From DASZFV01 sp035546175 (GTDB lineage Bacteria; Myxococcota_A; Polyangia; Fen-1088), in NCBI GenBank assembly GCA_035546175.1, contig DASZWW010000441.1, positions 1 to 5,922 on the forward strand: a stretch of 5,922 bases of DNA. The letters run 5' to 3'. Below the pieces are notes generated by a model. The model searched no databases, was not told the DNA's origin, and saw only the letters and a list, made by a program, of their open reading frames with translations. Shown in pieces: positions 1 to 5,922 of the stretch. The stretch's first letter is position 1; each line of letters starts with the position of its first letter. Both the position numbers and the translations under genes were made by a program.

Positions 1-324
1 AACGGCGTGCCGTCGCTGCTGCGGAAGTTCATCGTGACGCTGCCCACCGACAAGGGGCTCGTCACGGGGCAACAGCTCCACCTCGCGCGCAAGCGCTACG
101 ACGGCGTCTTCCCGCTGCCCCTGTCGGCGGTCGAGACCATGAGCGCGACCGAGGGCAAGATCTGGGTCGCGGCGCCGAACGGCACGGCCGAGCAGCGCAA
201 CGTCAGCATCGCCGAGTCTCGTGACGAGGTGCTCGTCGCGGCCGGCATCAACGTGGGCGACGAGATCATCGTCGAGCCGCCCCACGACCTGGCCCCCGGC
301 ACGCTCGTCGATCCCATTCGCTAA
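1..324 (+). CDS. Periplasmic adaptor (membrane-fusion) subunit of an efflux transporter, C-terminal part
   Basis: This is the last 107 codons of a gene that begins left of the window, ending in TAA. The residues look like the end of a HlyD/MacA/RND-type adaptor, the periplasmic protein that links an inner-membrane pump to an outer-membrane channel. A beta-barrel strand (FIVTLPTDKGLVTGQQLHLA) leads to a 'FPLPLSAVETM' stretch, matching the 'vP.sAV' step into the membrane-proximal domain. Next come 'GKIWVAAPNGTAEQRNVSI', the strand 'DEVLVAAGINVGDEIIVEPP' (compare the family's 'v.v.sGL..GD.VVv') and the closing 'DLAPGTLVDPI'. The lipoyl and hairpin parts are not visible, so the transporter class (RND, ABC or other) and substrate cannot be told. 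Its pump partner is not downstream, where the next gene is convergent; it would have to lie to the left. The family call rests on pattern resemblance in a short fragment. Confidence 0.68.
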   Translation, partial: NGVPSLLRKFIVTLPTDKGLVTGQQLHLARKRYDGVFPLPLSAVETMSATEGKIWVAAPNGTAEQRNVSIAESRDEVLVAAGINVGDEIIVEPPHDLAPGTLVDPIR

Positions 325-330
325 GATCCT

Positions 331-355
331 GCCTCTCCGGCGGTGGGGGCGAGGC
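331..355. terminator. Possible weak bidirectional hairpin between convergent genes
   Basis: The 33-bp gap between two convergent stop codons contains an inverted repeat, GCCTC (331-335) and GAGGC (351-355). Two further C-G pairs could form inside it after a mismatch. There is no T-tract on either strand, so it does not match a classical intrinsic terminator. The convergent layout makes some transcription end point here likely, but the hairpin is short and could be chance in such GC-rich DNA. Confidence 0.2.
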
Positions 356-357
356 CG

Positions 358-2913
358 TCAGACCCCGATCCGCTGCAGCTCGAGGAGCGGCGTCCCCTCC
401 GCCTTCTCCGCGCCGAGGTCGACGATGCAGTCGAGCGACCAGTCCTCGTCGCCCTCGGGATCGAGCAGCGTCTGCTGCGCGCGGAAGCGGCGCTCGCCGA
501 GCTCGTCGATGCGCGTGAGGCTCGGGCGCCGCGCGGCGGGCGTCGCGAGCAGCGTCGCGTGCGCGGCCCAGTAGGGGGCCATGGCCTCCGTGAAGCGGGC
601 CACCGTCCAGGGCTCGGCGCTCTCGGCGACGTGCCTGCCCGCGGCCTCGTAGTCGCGCGCCGCGAGCGCCTTGACGAGCCGGTGCAGCTCGGCGCGGACG
701 CGCGCCGCGAGCGCGCGCGGATCGTCGGCGAGGCCCACGACGCGCGCGACGGCCGGCCCGCGCCCGCCCCGCGCCCGCGGATCCTTGAGGCTCTCCCACT
801 CGTCGAGCAGGCTCGAGTCGACCTCGCGCAGGAGCACGCGCAGCCCCACGAGGATGTCGAGCACCTCGTCGGTGCGCGCCGCGACGGGCACGCTCTGCTC
901 GAGCGTCTTGTACGCCTGCGACAGGTAGCGCAGCAGCACGCCCTCGCTGCGCTGCAGGCCGTACTCCCGCACGTAGTCGTCGAAGCTCGACCCCGACTCG
1001 CAGATCTCGCGCGCGATCGACTTGGGGCGGATGTTGGTCTCTCCGACCCACGGGTGCCGCTCGGCGAACGCATTGAACGTCGCGTAGATGAAGTCCCGGT
1101 TCGGCTTGGGCCACTCCATCGCCTCGAGCTCGGCGATGCGCTGCTCGTACTCGACGCCGTCGGCCTTCATCTGATCCATGCGCTCGGTCTTGAGCTTGTC
1201 GAGCTGGCGGTAGAGCACGACGTCCGGGTCCTCGAGGATGGCCTCGACGAGCGTGAGGACGTCGAGCGCGTACGTCGGAGCGTCGCGGTCCAGCGCCGCG
1301 AGCGCCTCGAGCAAGTAGAGCGACAGCGTCTGGTTGAGCGAGAAGTCGCGCTGCAGCTCGGCGCTGACCTCGACGACGCGGCCGCGCACCGCCTCGGTCG
1401 TCACGACGTCGACGATGCCCGCGTGCCGGAGCGCGCGGAAGCAGGCGGCGGCCCGCCGCCGCTCGGCGCGCCTGGCGCGCTCGCCGCCGTGCGAGCGGCC
1501 GATGAGCTCGACGAGCCGCCCGTAGCCGCCGCCGCGCCGCCCGCGCGCCGCCTCGCTCTGCAGGCAGTTGAGCAGCATGCCGTGCGTGACCTCGAAGCGC
1601 GACTCGAGCGGCTCGGGCGTTCCGTTCACCAGCCGGTCGAACGTCCCCTTGTCGAAGTGGACGTACCCCTTCGTGGGCGGCTTCTGCATGACCACCTTCT
1701 TGCCGGCCGCCTGCTTGGCCGCGAGGCGCCGGTTCTCGACGACGTGCGCCGGCGCCTGCGCGACGACGCTGCCGCGCTCGTCGAAGCCCTTCCGGCCCGC
1801 CCGCCCCGCGATCTGCTGGAAGTCGCGCACGCCGAGGATGCCCGTCTTCTCGCCGTCGTACTTGCAGAGCTGCGTGAAGACGACGCTGCGGATGGGGATG
1901 TTGACGCCGACGCCCAGCGTGTCGGTGCCGCTCACGACCTTGAGCAGCCCCTGCTGCGCGAGCTTCTCGACGAGCAGCCGGTACTTGGGCAGCAGGCCCG
2001 CGTGGTGGATGCCGATGCCGTGCCGCACGAAGCGCTGGAAGTCCTTGCCGTAGGGCGAGTCGAAGCGGAAGTCGCCGATGGCCTCGCGGATCGCCTCCTT
2101 CTCGGCCTTCGTCGAGACGTCGATGCTCATGAGGTTCTGCGCCTCCTCGGCCGCCGCCCGCTGCGTGAAGTTCACGAGGTAGATCGGGTAGCGCCGCGAG
2201 GTCACGAGCTCGTCGATGGTCTCGTGCAGCGGCGTCTCGCGGTAGTCATAGTCGAGCGGGACGGGCCGCTCGCGGCTGCGGACGATCGCCACCTCGCGCT
2301 TCGTGAGAGCGCGCAGCCCCTGCTCGACGGTATTGAGGTCGCCGAGCGTCGCCGACATGAGCAGGAACGTCGCCTGGTCGAGCGACAGCAGCGGGATCTG
2401 CCAGGCCGCGCCGCGCTCGCGGTCGGCGTAGTAGTGGAACTCGTCCATGACGACCGTGTCGACGCGCGTCGCGGCGTCGCGCAGCGCCATGTTGGCGAGG
2501 ATCTCCGCCGTGCAGCAGATGATCGGAGCCTCGCGGTTGATGGTCGCGTCGCCCGTCATCATGCCGACGCTGTCCGGACCGAACAGCTGGCAGAGCGCGA
2601 AGAACTTCTCCGAGACGAGGGCCTTGATGGGGCACGTGTAGTACGAGGTCCGGCCCTCGGCGAGCGCCTTGAAGTGGAGCGCCGTCGCGACGAGCGACTT
2701 GCCCGAGCCCGTCGGCGTGTTCAGCACGACGTGCTTGTCCGCCATGAGCTCGAGCAGCGCCTCCTCCTGCGCCGCATAGAGCGCGAGCCCCGTCGAGCCG
2801 ACCCAGGTCATGAAGCGCGCGAGGATGGCGTCCGCGTCGGCGGGCTCGCCGCGCGCGGGGAGCAGCGCGGCGAGCGGCGCGGGCGCGGAGGTCTCGGGAG
2901 CGGCGGCGGACAT
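358..2913 (-). CDS. Ski2/Mtr4-like DExH-box RNA helicase with DUF3516-type C-terminal half
   Basis: This is a complete 851-residue ATP-dependent superfamily 2 helicase, predicted cytoplasmic and likely acting on RNA. Visible motifs in order: Q-motif-like 'LYAAQEEALLEL' (45-56); Walker A TPTGSGKS (66-73, K72); 'CPIKALVSEK' (94-103); TGDATIN (120-126); Walker B/DExH DEFH (157-160); SAT (187-189); HHAGLLPKYR (303-312), characteristic of the Ski2-like group; GTDTLGVGVNIP (329-340); and QIAGRAGRKG (367-376), containing the motif VI arginines. The stretch around 431-450 (PLESRF...THGMLLNCL) resembles the Mtr4/Ski2 segment after RecA2. The remaining ~400 residues, largely helical, fit the DUF3516 region found in bacterial helicases of this type. 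All catalytic motifs look intact. The ATG at 2913 was chosen; an in-frame TTG at 2967 would add 18 residues. It follows the lipoprotein gene by 50 bp on the same strand, so co-transcription is likely. The family call is firm; the cellular role (RNA decay or processing) is inferred. Confidence 0.92.
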   Translation of the reverse strand: MSAAAPETSAPAPLAALLPARGEPADADAILARFMTWVGSTGLALYAAQEEALLELMADKHVVLNTPTGSGKSLVATALHFKALAEGRTSYYTCPIKALVSEKFFALCQLFGPDSVGMMTGDATINREAPIICCTAEILANMALRDAATRVDTVVMDEFHYYADRERGAAWQIPLLSLDQATFLLMSATLGDLNTVEQGLRALTKREVAIVRSRERPVPLDYDYRETPLHETIDELVTSRRYPIYLVNFTQRAAAEEAQNLMSIDVSTKAEKEAIREAIGDFRFDSPYGKDFQRFVRHGIGIHHAGLLPKYRLLVEKLAQQGLLKVVSGTDTLGVGVNIPIRSVVFTQLCKYDGEKTGILGVRDFQQIAGRAGRKGFDERGSVVAQAPAHVVENRRLAAKQAAGKKVVMQKPPTKGYVHFDKGTFDRLVNGTPEPLESRFEVTHGMLLNCLQSEAARGRRGGGYGRLVELIGRSHGGERARRAERRRAAACFRALRHAGIVDVVTTEAVRGRVVEVSAELQRDFSLNQTLSLYLLEALAALDRDAPTYALDVLTLVEAILEDPDVVLYRQLDKLKTERMDQMKADGVEYEQRIAELEAMEWPKPNRDFIYATFNAFAERHPWVGETNIRPKSIAREICESGSSFDDYVREYGLQRSEGVLLRYLSQAYKTLEQSVPVAARTDEVLDILVGLRVLLREVDSSLLDEWESLKDPRARGGRGPAVARVVGLADDPRALAARVRAELHRLVKALAARDYEAAGRHVAESAEPWTVARFTEAMAPYWAAHATLLATPAARRPSLTRIDELGERRFRAQQTLLDPEGDEDWSLDCIVDLGAEKAEGTPLLELQRIGV

Positions 2914-2963
2914 CGAGGCAGGGAATCCTCGCAGGCTCCCGCGCGCGCGGCCAGCCCGAACGC

Positions 2964-3851
2964 TCAATGCTCGCCGGGCGCGTCGGGCGCGCCGGCTCCG
3001 TCAGCCCCGGCGTCGGCGGGACAGGGTTGGTTCTCCCGCCCCGGAGTGCCGAAGTTCCCGCCCGAGCCGTACGCTTCGGTTGCCGGGCAGGTCGCGCCCG
3101 TCCGTTCGACGACCACGGCGTGCCCGACGTAGGCGTCGCCCCACGCCGCGGTCCACGCGACGGAGTCGAGCACGACGCCGCCCGCGCACGCGCCGGCGCA
3201 GATCTCGATGCGGTCTGCGCCGTTGTTGAGCGAGAGCTTCGTGCCGTAGGCGAGGTCGACGGGCGCGTCGCCGTTGTGCGCCCGGTCGATGGACTGTCCG
3301 AGCACGAGGAGGCCGCCCGCCGCGAGGACGCCGGCGTCGACGGCGATCTCCGTCGCCTCGTCGGCCACCCGCAGCGCCGAGAGGTCGAGCGCCTCCGACG
3401 CGACGTTCGCGAGCTCGATCCACTCGTGCCCGAGGTCGTTGCCGGCCGGATCGACGAGCAGCTCGTCGATGACGACCTCGCCGGCCCGGGGAGCGCGCGC
3501 GCTCGGCGCGTCCTTCGTCTGGTCGCCCGCGGCATCGACGGCCGCGCCGGAGCCGCCGCCGATCGATCCGCTCGCGCCCGCGGCGCGATCGGCCGGGCCT
3601 CCGTCAGGCCGGGCGCCAACTGCCCCCGCGGCGCCCGAGCCGCCGCCCGCGGAAGGACCGCGCGACGCCGAGCCCCCCGAGGCGCCGCCCGGGTCAGCCC
3701 CGGAGGGCGAAGCGCCGCTCGCGGACCCGAGCCCCGGCGGCGAATCGGGCCCGGACGGCGGCAAAGCTCCGGCGCCGGGCACGGAGGGCATACATCCAGC
3801 CGCCCCCACGCCACACCAAAAGATCAATGACCGCGCAATGATGTCTCGCAT
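2964..3851 (-). CDS. Lamin-tail-domain (LTD) lipoprotein
   Basis: This 295-residue predicted lipoprotein starts with a lipoprotein-type signal peptide: MRDIIAR, a hydrophobic stretch (8-19) and a lipobox-like AAG-C with Cys20. The next residue is Met rather than Asp, which suggests outer-membrane sorting. Residues 21-122 form a low-complexity linker rich in Gly, Ser, Ala and Pro. Residues about 124-272 form an Ig-like lamin-tail domain: 'GEVVIDELLVDPAGND' (compare family 'vvInEvl.dp'), 'HEWIELANV' (compare 'EwiEl.N'), 'LDLSALRVADEA', 'LAAGGLLVLG', 'LSLNNGADRIEI', 'VLDSVAW' and 'GTPGREN'. Four cysteines (218, 222, 255, 277) could form disulfides. LTD domains in bacteria occur in exported proteins, often beside nucleases or adhesins; no enzymatic domain is visible here, so a surface-binding or structural role is only a guess. 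The start at 3851 places the signal peptide at the N-terminus; the upstream in-frame ATG at 3965 would bury it behind 38 basic residues. The stop overlaps a possible TTG start of the helicase gene. Confidence 0.85.
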   Translation of the reverse strand: MRDIIARSLIFWCGVGAAGCMPSVPGAGALPPSGPDSPPGLGSASGASPSGADPGGASGGSASRGPSAGGGSGAAGAVGARPDGGPADRAAGASGSIGGGSGAAVDAAGDQTKDAPSARAPRAGEVVIDELLVDPAGNDLGHEWIELANVASEALDLSALRVADEATEIAVDAGVLAAGGLLVLGQSIDRAHNGDAPVDLAYGTKLSLNNGADRIEICAGACAGGVVLDSVAWTAAWGDAYVGHAVVVERTGATCPATEAYGSGGNFGTPGRENQPCPADAGADGAGAPDAPGEH

Positions 3852-3999
3852 GTCCCGTCTTCGGCCGAAGCCGGTGCTGGTTGCGCGCCATCGGTAGTTT
3901 TCTCGGGGCCTTTTCTCGTTAGGATGTCCATCAAGGCAGCCGACGGATCTGCCGAGATTCGTCATGGTGCCTACGTACCGTACCCGGGGGTTTGCTCAC
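3852..3999. promoter_or_regulatory. Divergent intergenic control region
   Basis: These 148 bp separate the lipoprotein gene (leftward) from the propeller gene (rightward) and must carry or adjoin promoters for both, unless either is read through. The part around 3895-3925 is noticeably richer in T/A than its surroundings. A weak sigma-70-like pair for the rightward gene is TTTTCT (3898-3903) and TAGGAT (3920-3925) with 16 bp between them; the match is poor and unproven. A CGTAC direct repeat sits at 3974-3983. The run GGGGG at 3986-3990, 9 nt before the ATG at 4000, is the only Shine-Dalgarno-like purine run for that start. No convincing promoter could be assigned for the leftward gene. Confidence 0.45.
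3859..3870. repeat. Perfect 12-bp palindrome upstream of the lipoprotein start
   Basis: CTTCGGCCGAAG is an exact self-complementary 12-mer located 7 bp upstream of the lipoprotein ATG, where its ribosome-binding site should be. It could be an operator half-site pair for a dimeric regulator, or in RNA a small 4-bp hairpin with a GGCC loop over the initiation region. GC-rich DNA produces such palindromes fairly easily, so its function is undetermined. Confidence 0.4.
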
Positions 4000-5922
4000 A
4001 TGCGCGCGCACACGAGATTCGGTCTTCGTTCGGTCGCGGGCCTCGTCGCCGCGCTCGTGCTCGGTGGCGCGCCGTCCGCCTTCGCCAATGACTGGCCGTC
4101 GCTGGGCCTCGACGATGGCCGGGGTCGCGCGACCGACGAGAAGGCCGGCGCGCCCTTCTCGATCGCCTGGAACGCCAGTCCCTCCGCGGGCGCGTTCGTC
4201 GCGAGCCCCGCGGCCGTCGACGGGTTCGTCGTCGTCGCCGGCGCGAAGGGCGACGTCTCGGCGCTCGACGTGCGCGACGGCAGCACCGGCTGGAAGACCA
4301 CGGCCGTCGGCGGCATCGGCGCCTCGCCCTCGCTCGACCACGGCCGCGTCTTCTTCCCCACCATCAACGGCCAGATCCAGGCCCTCCACATGGCCGACGG
4401 TACGATCGCCTGGTGGCGGGCCTTCGGCGGGCACAACTACGGGTCGCCTCTCGTCGTCTCCGACAGCCTCGGCTCGAGCCTCGTGCTCGCCGCGGGCTTC
4501 CCCCAGCAGAAGGTTGTCCGCCTGAGCGCGTCGACGGGCGCCACGCAGTGGGAGACGGCGCCGGACGCCGTCGCCGACCTCGTGACCTCGTCGCCCGCGC
4601 TCGGCGCCGGGCAGGTCACGTTCGGCATGAACGGCGGCCGCTACCAGACGCTCGACGTCCTCACGGGCGTGGCCGGCTGGAAGTCGGACGTCACGGGCGC
4701 CGTCGGGATGTCGGCGCCCCTGGTCGTCGGGCCGACGTCGTACTTCCTGCCGGGCGGCGCCGCGGCGGCGCTCTACGCCGCGGACTCCACGACGGGCCAG
4801 GTCCTGTCGGGCTGGCCGGTGACGGTCTCCGACGCCGCCGCGCCCGCCGCGGGGGCGTTCACCTCGAGCCGCCACGCCGTCTCGTCGCCCGCACGCCTCG
4901 GCGACCTCATCGTCTTCGAGACGCGCTTCGAGTACGACCTCAAGCCGCCGACGTTCGACACCCTCCCGACGCACGTGCTGCGCGAGTACCTCGTGGCGGT
5001 CGATCCGAAGTCGGCCACCGTCGCCTGGCAGCAGGAGATCGGCGAGCGCGTCGCGCCGACCACGAACGACATCCCCGAGCTGAACCTGTCGCCGACGCCC
5101 GTCTCCTTCGCCACGAGCGCGTCTCCGCTGGTCGCCGTCGCGTCGAGCATCGTCCCGACGGTGCAGGTGTACGACATCGGCGGCCGGCAGGTCTGGTCGG
5201 CAAGCCTGAGCGCGCCCACGCGCTCGTCGCCCATCCTCACGAACGGCCTCCTCATCGTCGCGACCGACATGGGCGTCGTCCACGCGTTCTCCTCCGACGC
5301 CAACCACGCGCCGCTCGCGCCGACGGACGGCTTCTCGCCCGCCGAAGGCGAGATGGTGAACGATCCGGCGCCGACGCTGAAGTGGGCCGCGGCGCAGGAC
5401 CCCGACGGCCAGACGCTCCGTTACCAGGTGCGCGTCCTCGGCGCGGGCGGCGATCTGTACGAGTCACCGCTCGCGCAGCTCGACACCAACCCGGGCGAGA
5501 CGCAGGTCGCGCTCGCGAGCATGCAGCTCGCGCCCGGCGCGACCTACCGCTACGCCGTGCGCAGCCGCGACGACAGCGGCGCCTGGTCGCCCTGGTCGCC
5601 GCTGCACACGTTCATCCTGGCGATCCCCGCCACGATCCAGGTCGACGGCAAGACCTTCGACACCGTGGACGACGCGATCGCCTCGCTGCCCGCGACGGGC
5701 GGCCAGATCGACGTCGGGCGCGGCGGCCTGCGCCTCAAGGCGCCTCTGCAGCTGCCGGCGGGCGTCACGCTCGCGGGCGTCAGCCCCCAGGACACGATCA
5801 TCGACGCGACGGGCGCGAAGGTGGGCGTCGAGATCAGCGTCGCCAACCGCACGGGCGCGCCCGCGCTCAGGAACGTCACGGTCATGGGCGCCGAGGTCGG
5901 CGTCGACGTCGTCGACGTCCCG
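4000..5922 (+). CDS. Secreted eight-bladed PQQ-like beta-propeller protein with FN3-like and beta-helix modules, 3' truncated by window edge
   Basis: An open frame of 641 codons runs to the right edge without a stop. Residues 1-29 are a Sec signal peptide: a basic MRAHTRFGLR, a hydrophobic core and cleavage after AFA, leaving ND-W. Residues about 52-432 form a PQQ-like (WD-like) beta-propeller. The eight repeats open with 'SP'-type strands at about 67, 107, 147, 196, 237, 294, 363 and 408. Tryptophan-ending strands occur at W57, W98, W139, W184, W227, W272, W343 and W399. Residues about 437-540 resemble a fibronectin-III-like module (PTDGFSPAEG, LKW, DPDGQTLRYQVRV, ATYRYAVRSRDDSG). From about 545 a 'VDGKTFDTVDDAIASLP...GGQIDVG' pattern opens a pectin-lyase-like right-handed beta-helix. 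The protein probably acts in the periplasm, on the surface or outside the cell; ligand or enzymatic activity is unknown. The ATG at 4000 is preferred because it gives a standard signal peptide; ATG 3964 in the same frame would add 12 residues. Confidence 0.85.
   Translation, partial: MRAHTRFGLRSVAGLVAALVLGGAPSAFANDWPSLGLDDGRGRATDEKAGAPFSIAWNASPSAGAFVASPAAVDGFVVVAGAKGDVSALDVRDGSTGWKTTAVGGIGASPSLDHGRVFFPTINGQIQALHMADGTIAWWRAFGGHNYGSPLVVSDSLGSSLVLAAGFPQQKVVRLSASTGATQWETAPDAVADLVTSSPALGAGQVTFGMNGGRYQTLDVLTGVAGWKSDVTGAVGMSAPLVVGPTSYFLPGGAAAALYAADSTTGQVLSGWPVTVSDAAAPAAGAFTSSRHAVSSPARLGDLIVFETRFEYDLKPPTFDTLPTHVLREYLVAVDPKSATVAWQQEIGERVAPTTNDIPELNLSPTPVSFATSASPLVAVASSIVPTVQVYDIGGRQVWSASLSAPTRSSPILTNGLLIVATDMGVVHAFSSDANHAPLAPTDGFSPAEGEMVNDPAPTLKWAAAQDPDGQTLRYQVRVLGAGGDLYESPLAQLDTNPGETQVALASMQLAPGATYRYAVRSRDDSGAWSPWSPLHTFILAIPATIQVDGKTFDTVDDAIASLPATGGQIDVGRGGLRLKAPLQLPAGVTLAGVSPQDTIIDATGAKVGVEISVANRTGAPALRNVTVMGAEVGVDVVDVP

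Noticed and set aside
266..1114. Minus-strand open frame running through the convergent junction and into the adaptor gene
   Set aside because: It is Arg/Ala-rich and motif-free, and it overlaps both the true helicase frame and the adaptor's 3' end; a shadow.
343..3132. A 929-codon plus-strand open frame antisense to the whole helicase and part of the lipoprotein gene
   Set aside because: It is codon-aligned antisense to the helicase, so it stays open simply because the helicase avoids TTA, CTA and TCA codons in GC-rich DNA. Its product is Arg/Glu/Leu/Val-rich without recognisable motifs, while the helicase frame carries all family motifs.
2246..3814. A 522-codon minus-strand open frame overlapping the lipoprotein and helicase in another frame
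   Set aside because: Its product is Arg/Ala/Pro-rich with no family resemblance and spans the junction of two well-supported genes; it is a frame shadow.
3852..3965. N-terminal extension of the lipoprotein to an upstream ATG at 3965
   Set aside because: It would put 38 mostly polar and basic residues before the signal peptide and would overlap the upstream ATG of the divergent gene; the start at 3851 explains the lipobox.
3931..5307. A 458-codon minus-strand open frame opposite the propeller gene
   Set aside because: It is also codon-aligned antisense to a real gene and its product is Arg/Gly/Asp-rich low complexity. The plus frame has a signal peptide and regular propeller repeats.
5902..5919. 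Perfect 9-bp tandem duplication (GTCGACGTC twice)
   Set aside because: It encodes a VDV-VDV repeat inside the beta-helix region and is compatible with coding constraint; two copies are too few to call a meaningful repeat.

Overview
This GC-rich window (very strong G/C preference at third codon positions) comes from a bacterium with a Gram-negative envelope. It holds an efflux-type periplasmic adaptor, a probable outer-membrane lipoprotein and a large secreted protein. The combination of a lamin-tail lipoprotein with a Gly/Ser/Ala/Pro-rich linker, a DUF3516-type Ski2-like helicase and a mosaic secreted propeller protein fits a myxobacterium-like organism (Myxococcota/Polyangia). That assignment is inferred from gene style, not from a marker gene.

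Layout. Bases 1-324 (+) are the 3' end of a periplasmic adaptor (HlyD/MacA/RND membrane-fusion type) whose start lies to the left. A 33-bp convergent gap follows. Bases 358-2913 (-) encode a complete 851-residue DExH RNA helicase of the Ski2/Mtr4-like type with a DUF3516-like C-terminal half. Immediately upstream in the same direction, 2964-3851 (-) encodes a 295-residue lipoprotein with a lamin-tail (LTD) domain. The two probably share a transcript. A 148-bp divergent intergenic region (3852-3999) contains a perfect 12-bp palindrome next to the lipoprotein start. From 4000 (+) to the right edge runs an open reading frame of at least 641 codons. It encodes a Sec-exported protein with an eight-bladed PQQ-like beta-propeller, a fibronectin-III-like module and the beginning of a right-handed beta-helix.

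How the genes relate. The lipoprotein and the propeller protein are both exported, diverge from one control region and may be co-regulated cell-envelope products. The helicase downstream of the lipoprotein is a cytoplasmic RNA-handling enzyme with no obvious functional tie to it. The adaptor belongs to a separate unit extending left. I see no mobile element, CRISPR array, tRNA or rRNA, and no clear multi-gene defence or biosynthetic system. The most distinctive item is the modular propeller protein, whose C-terminus lies outside the window.
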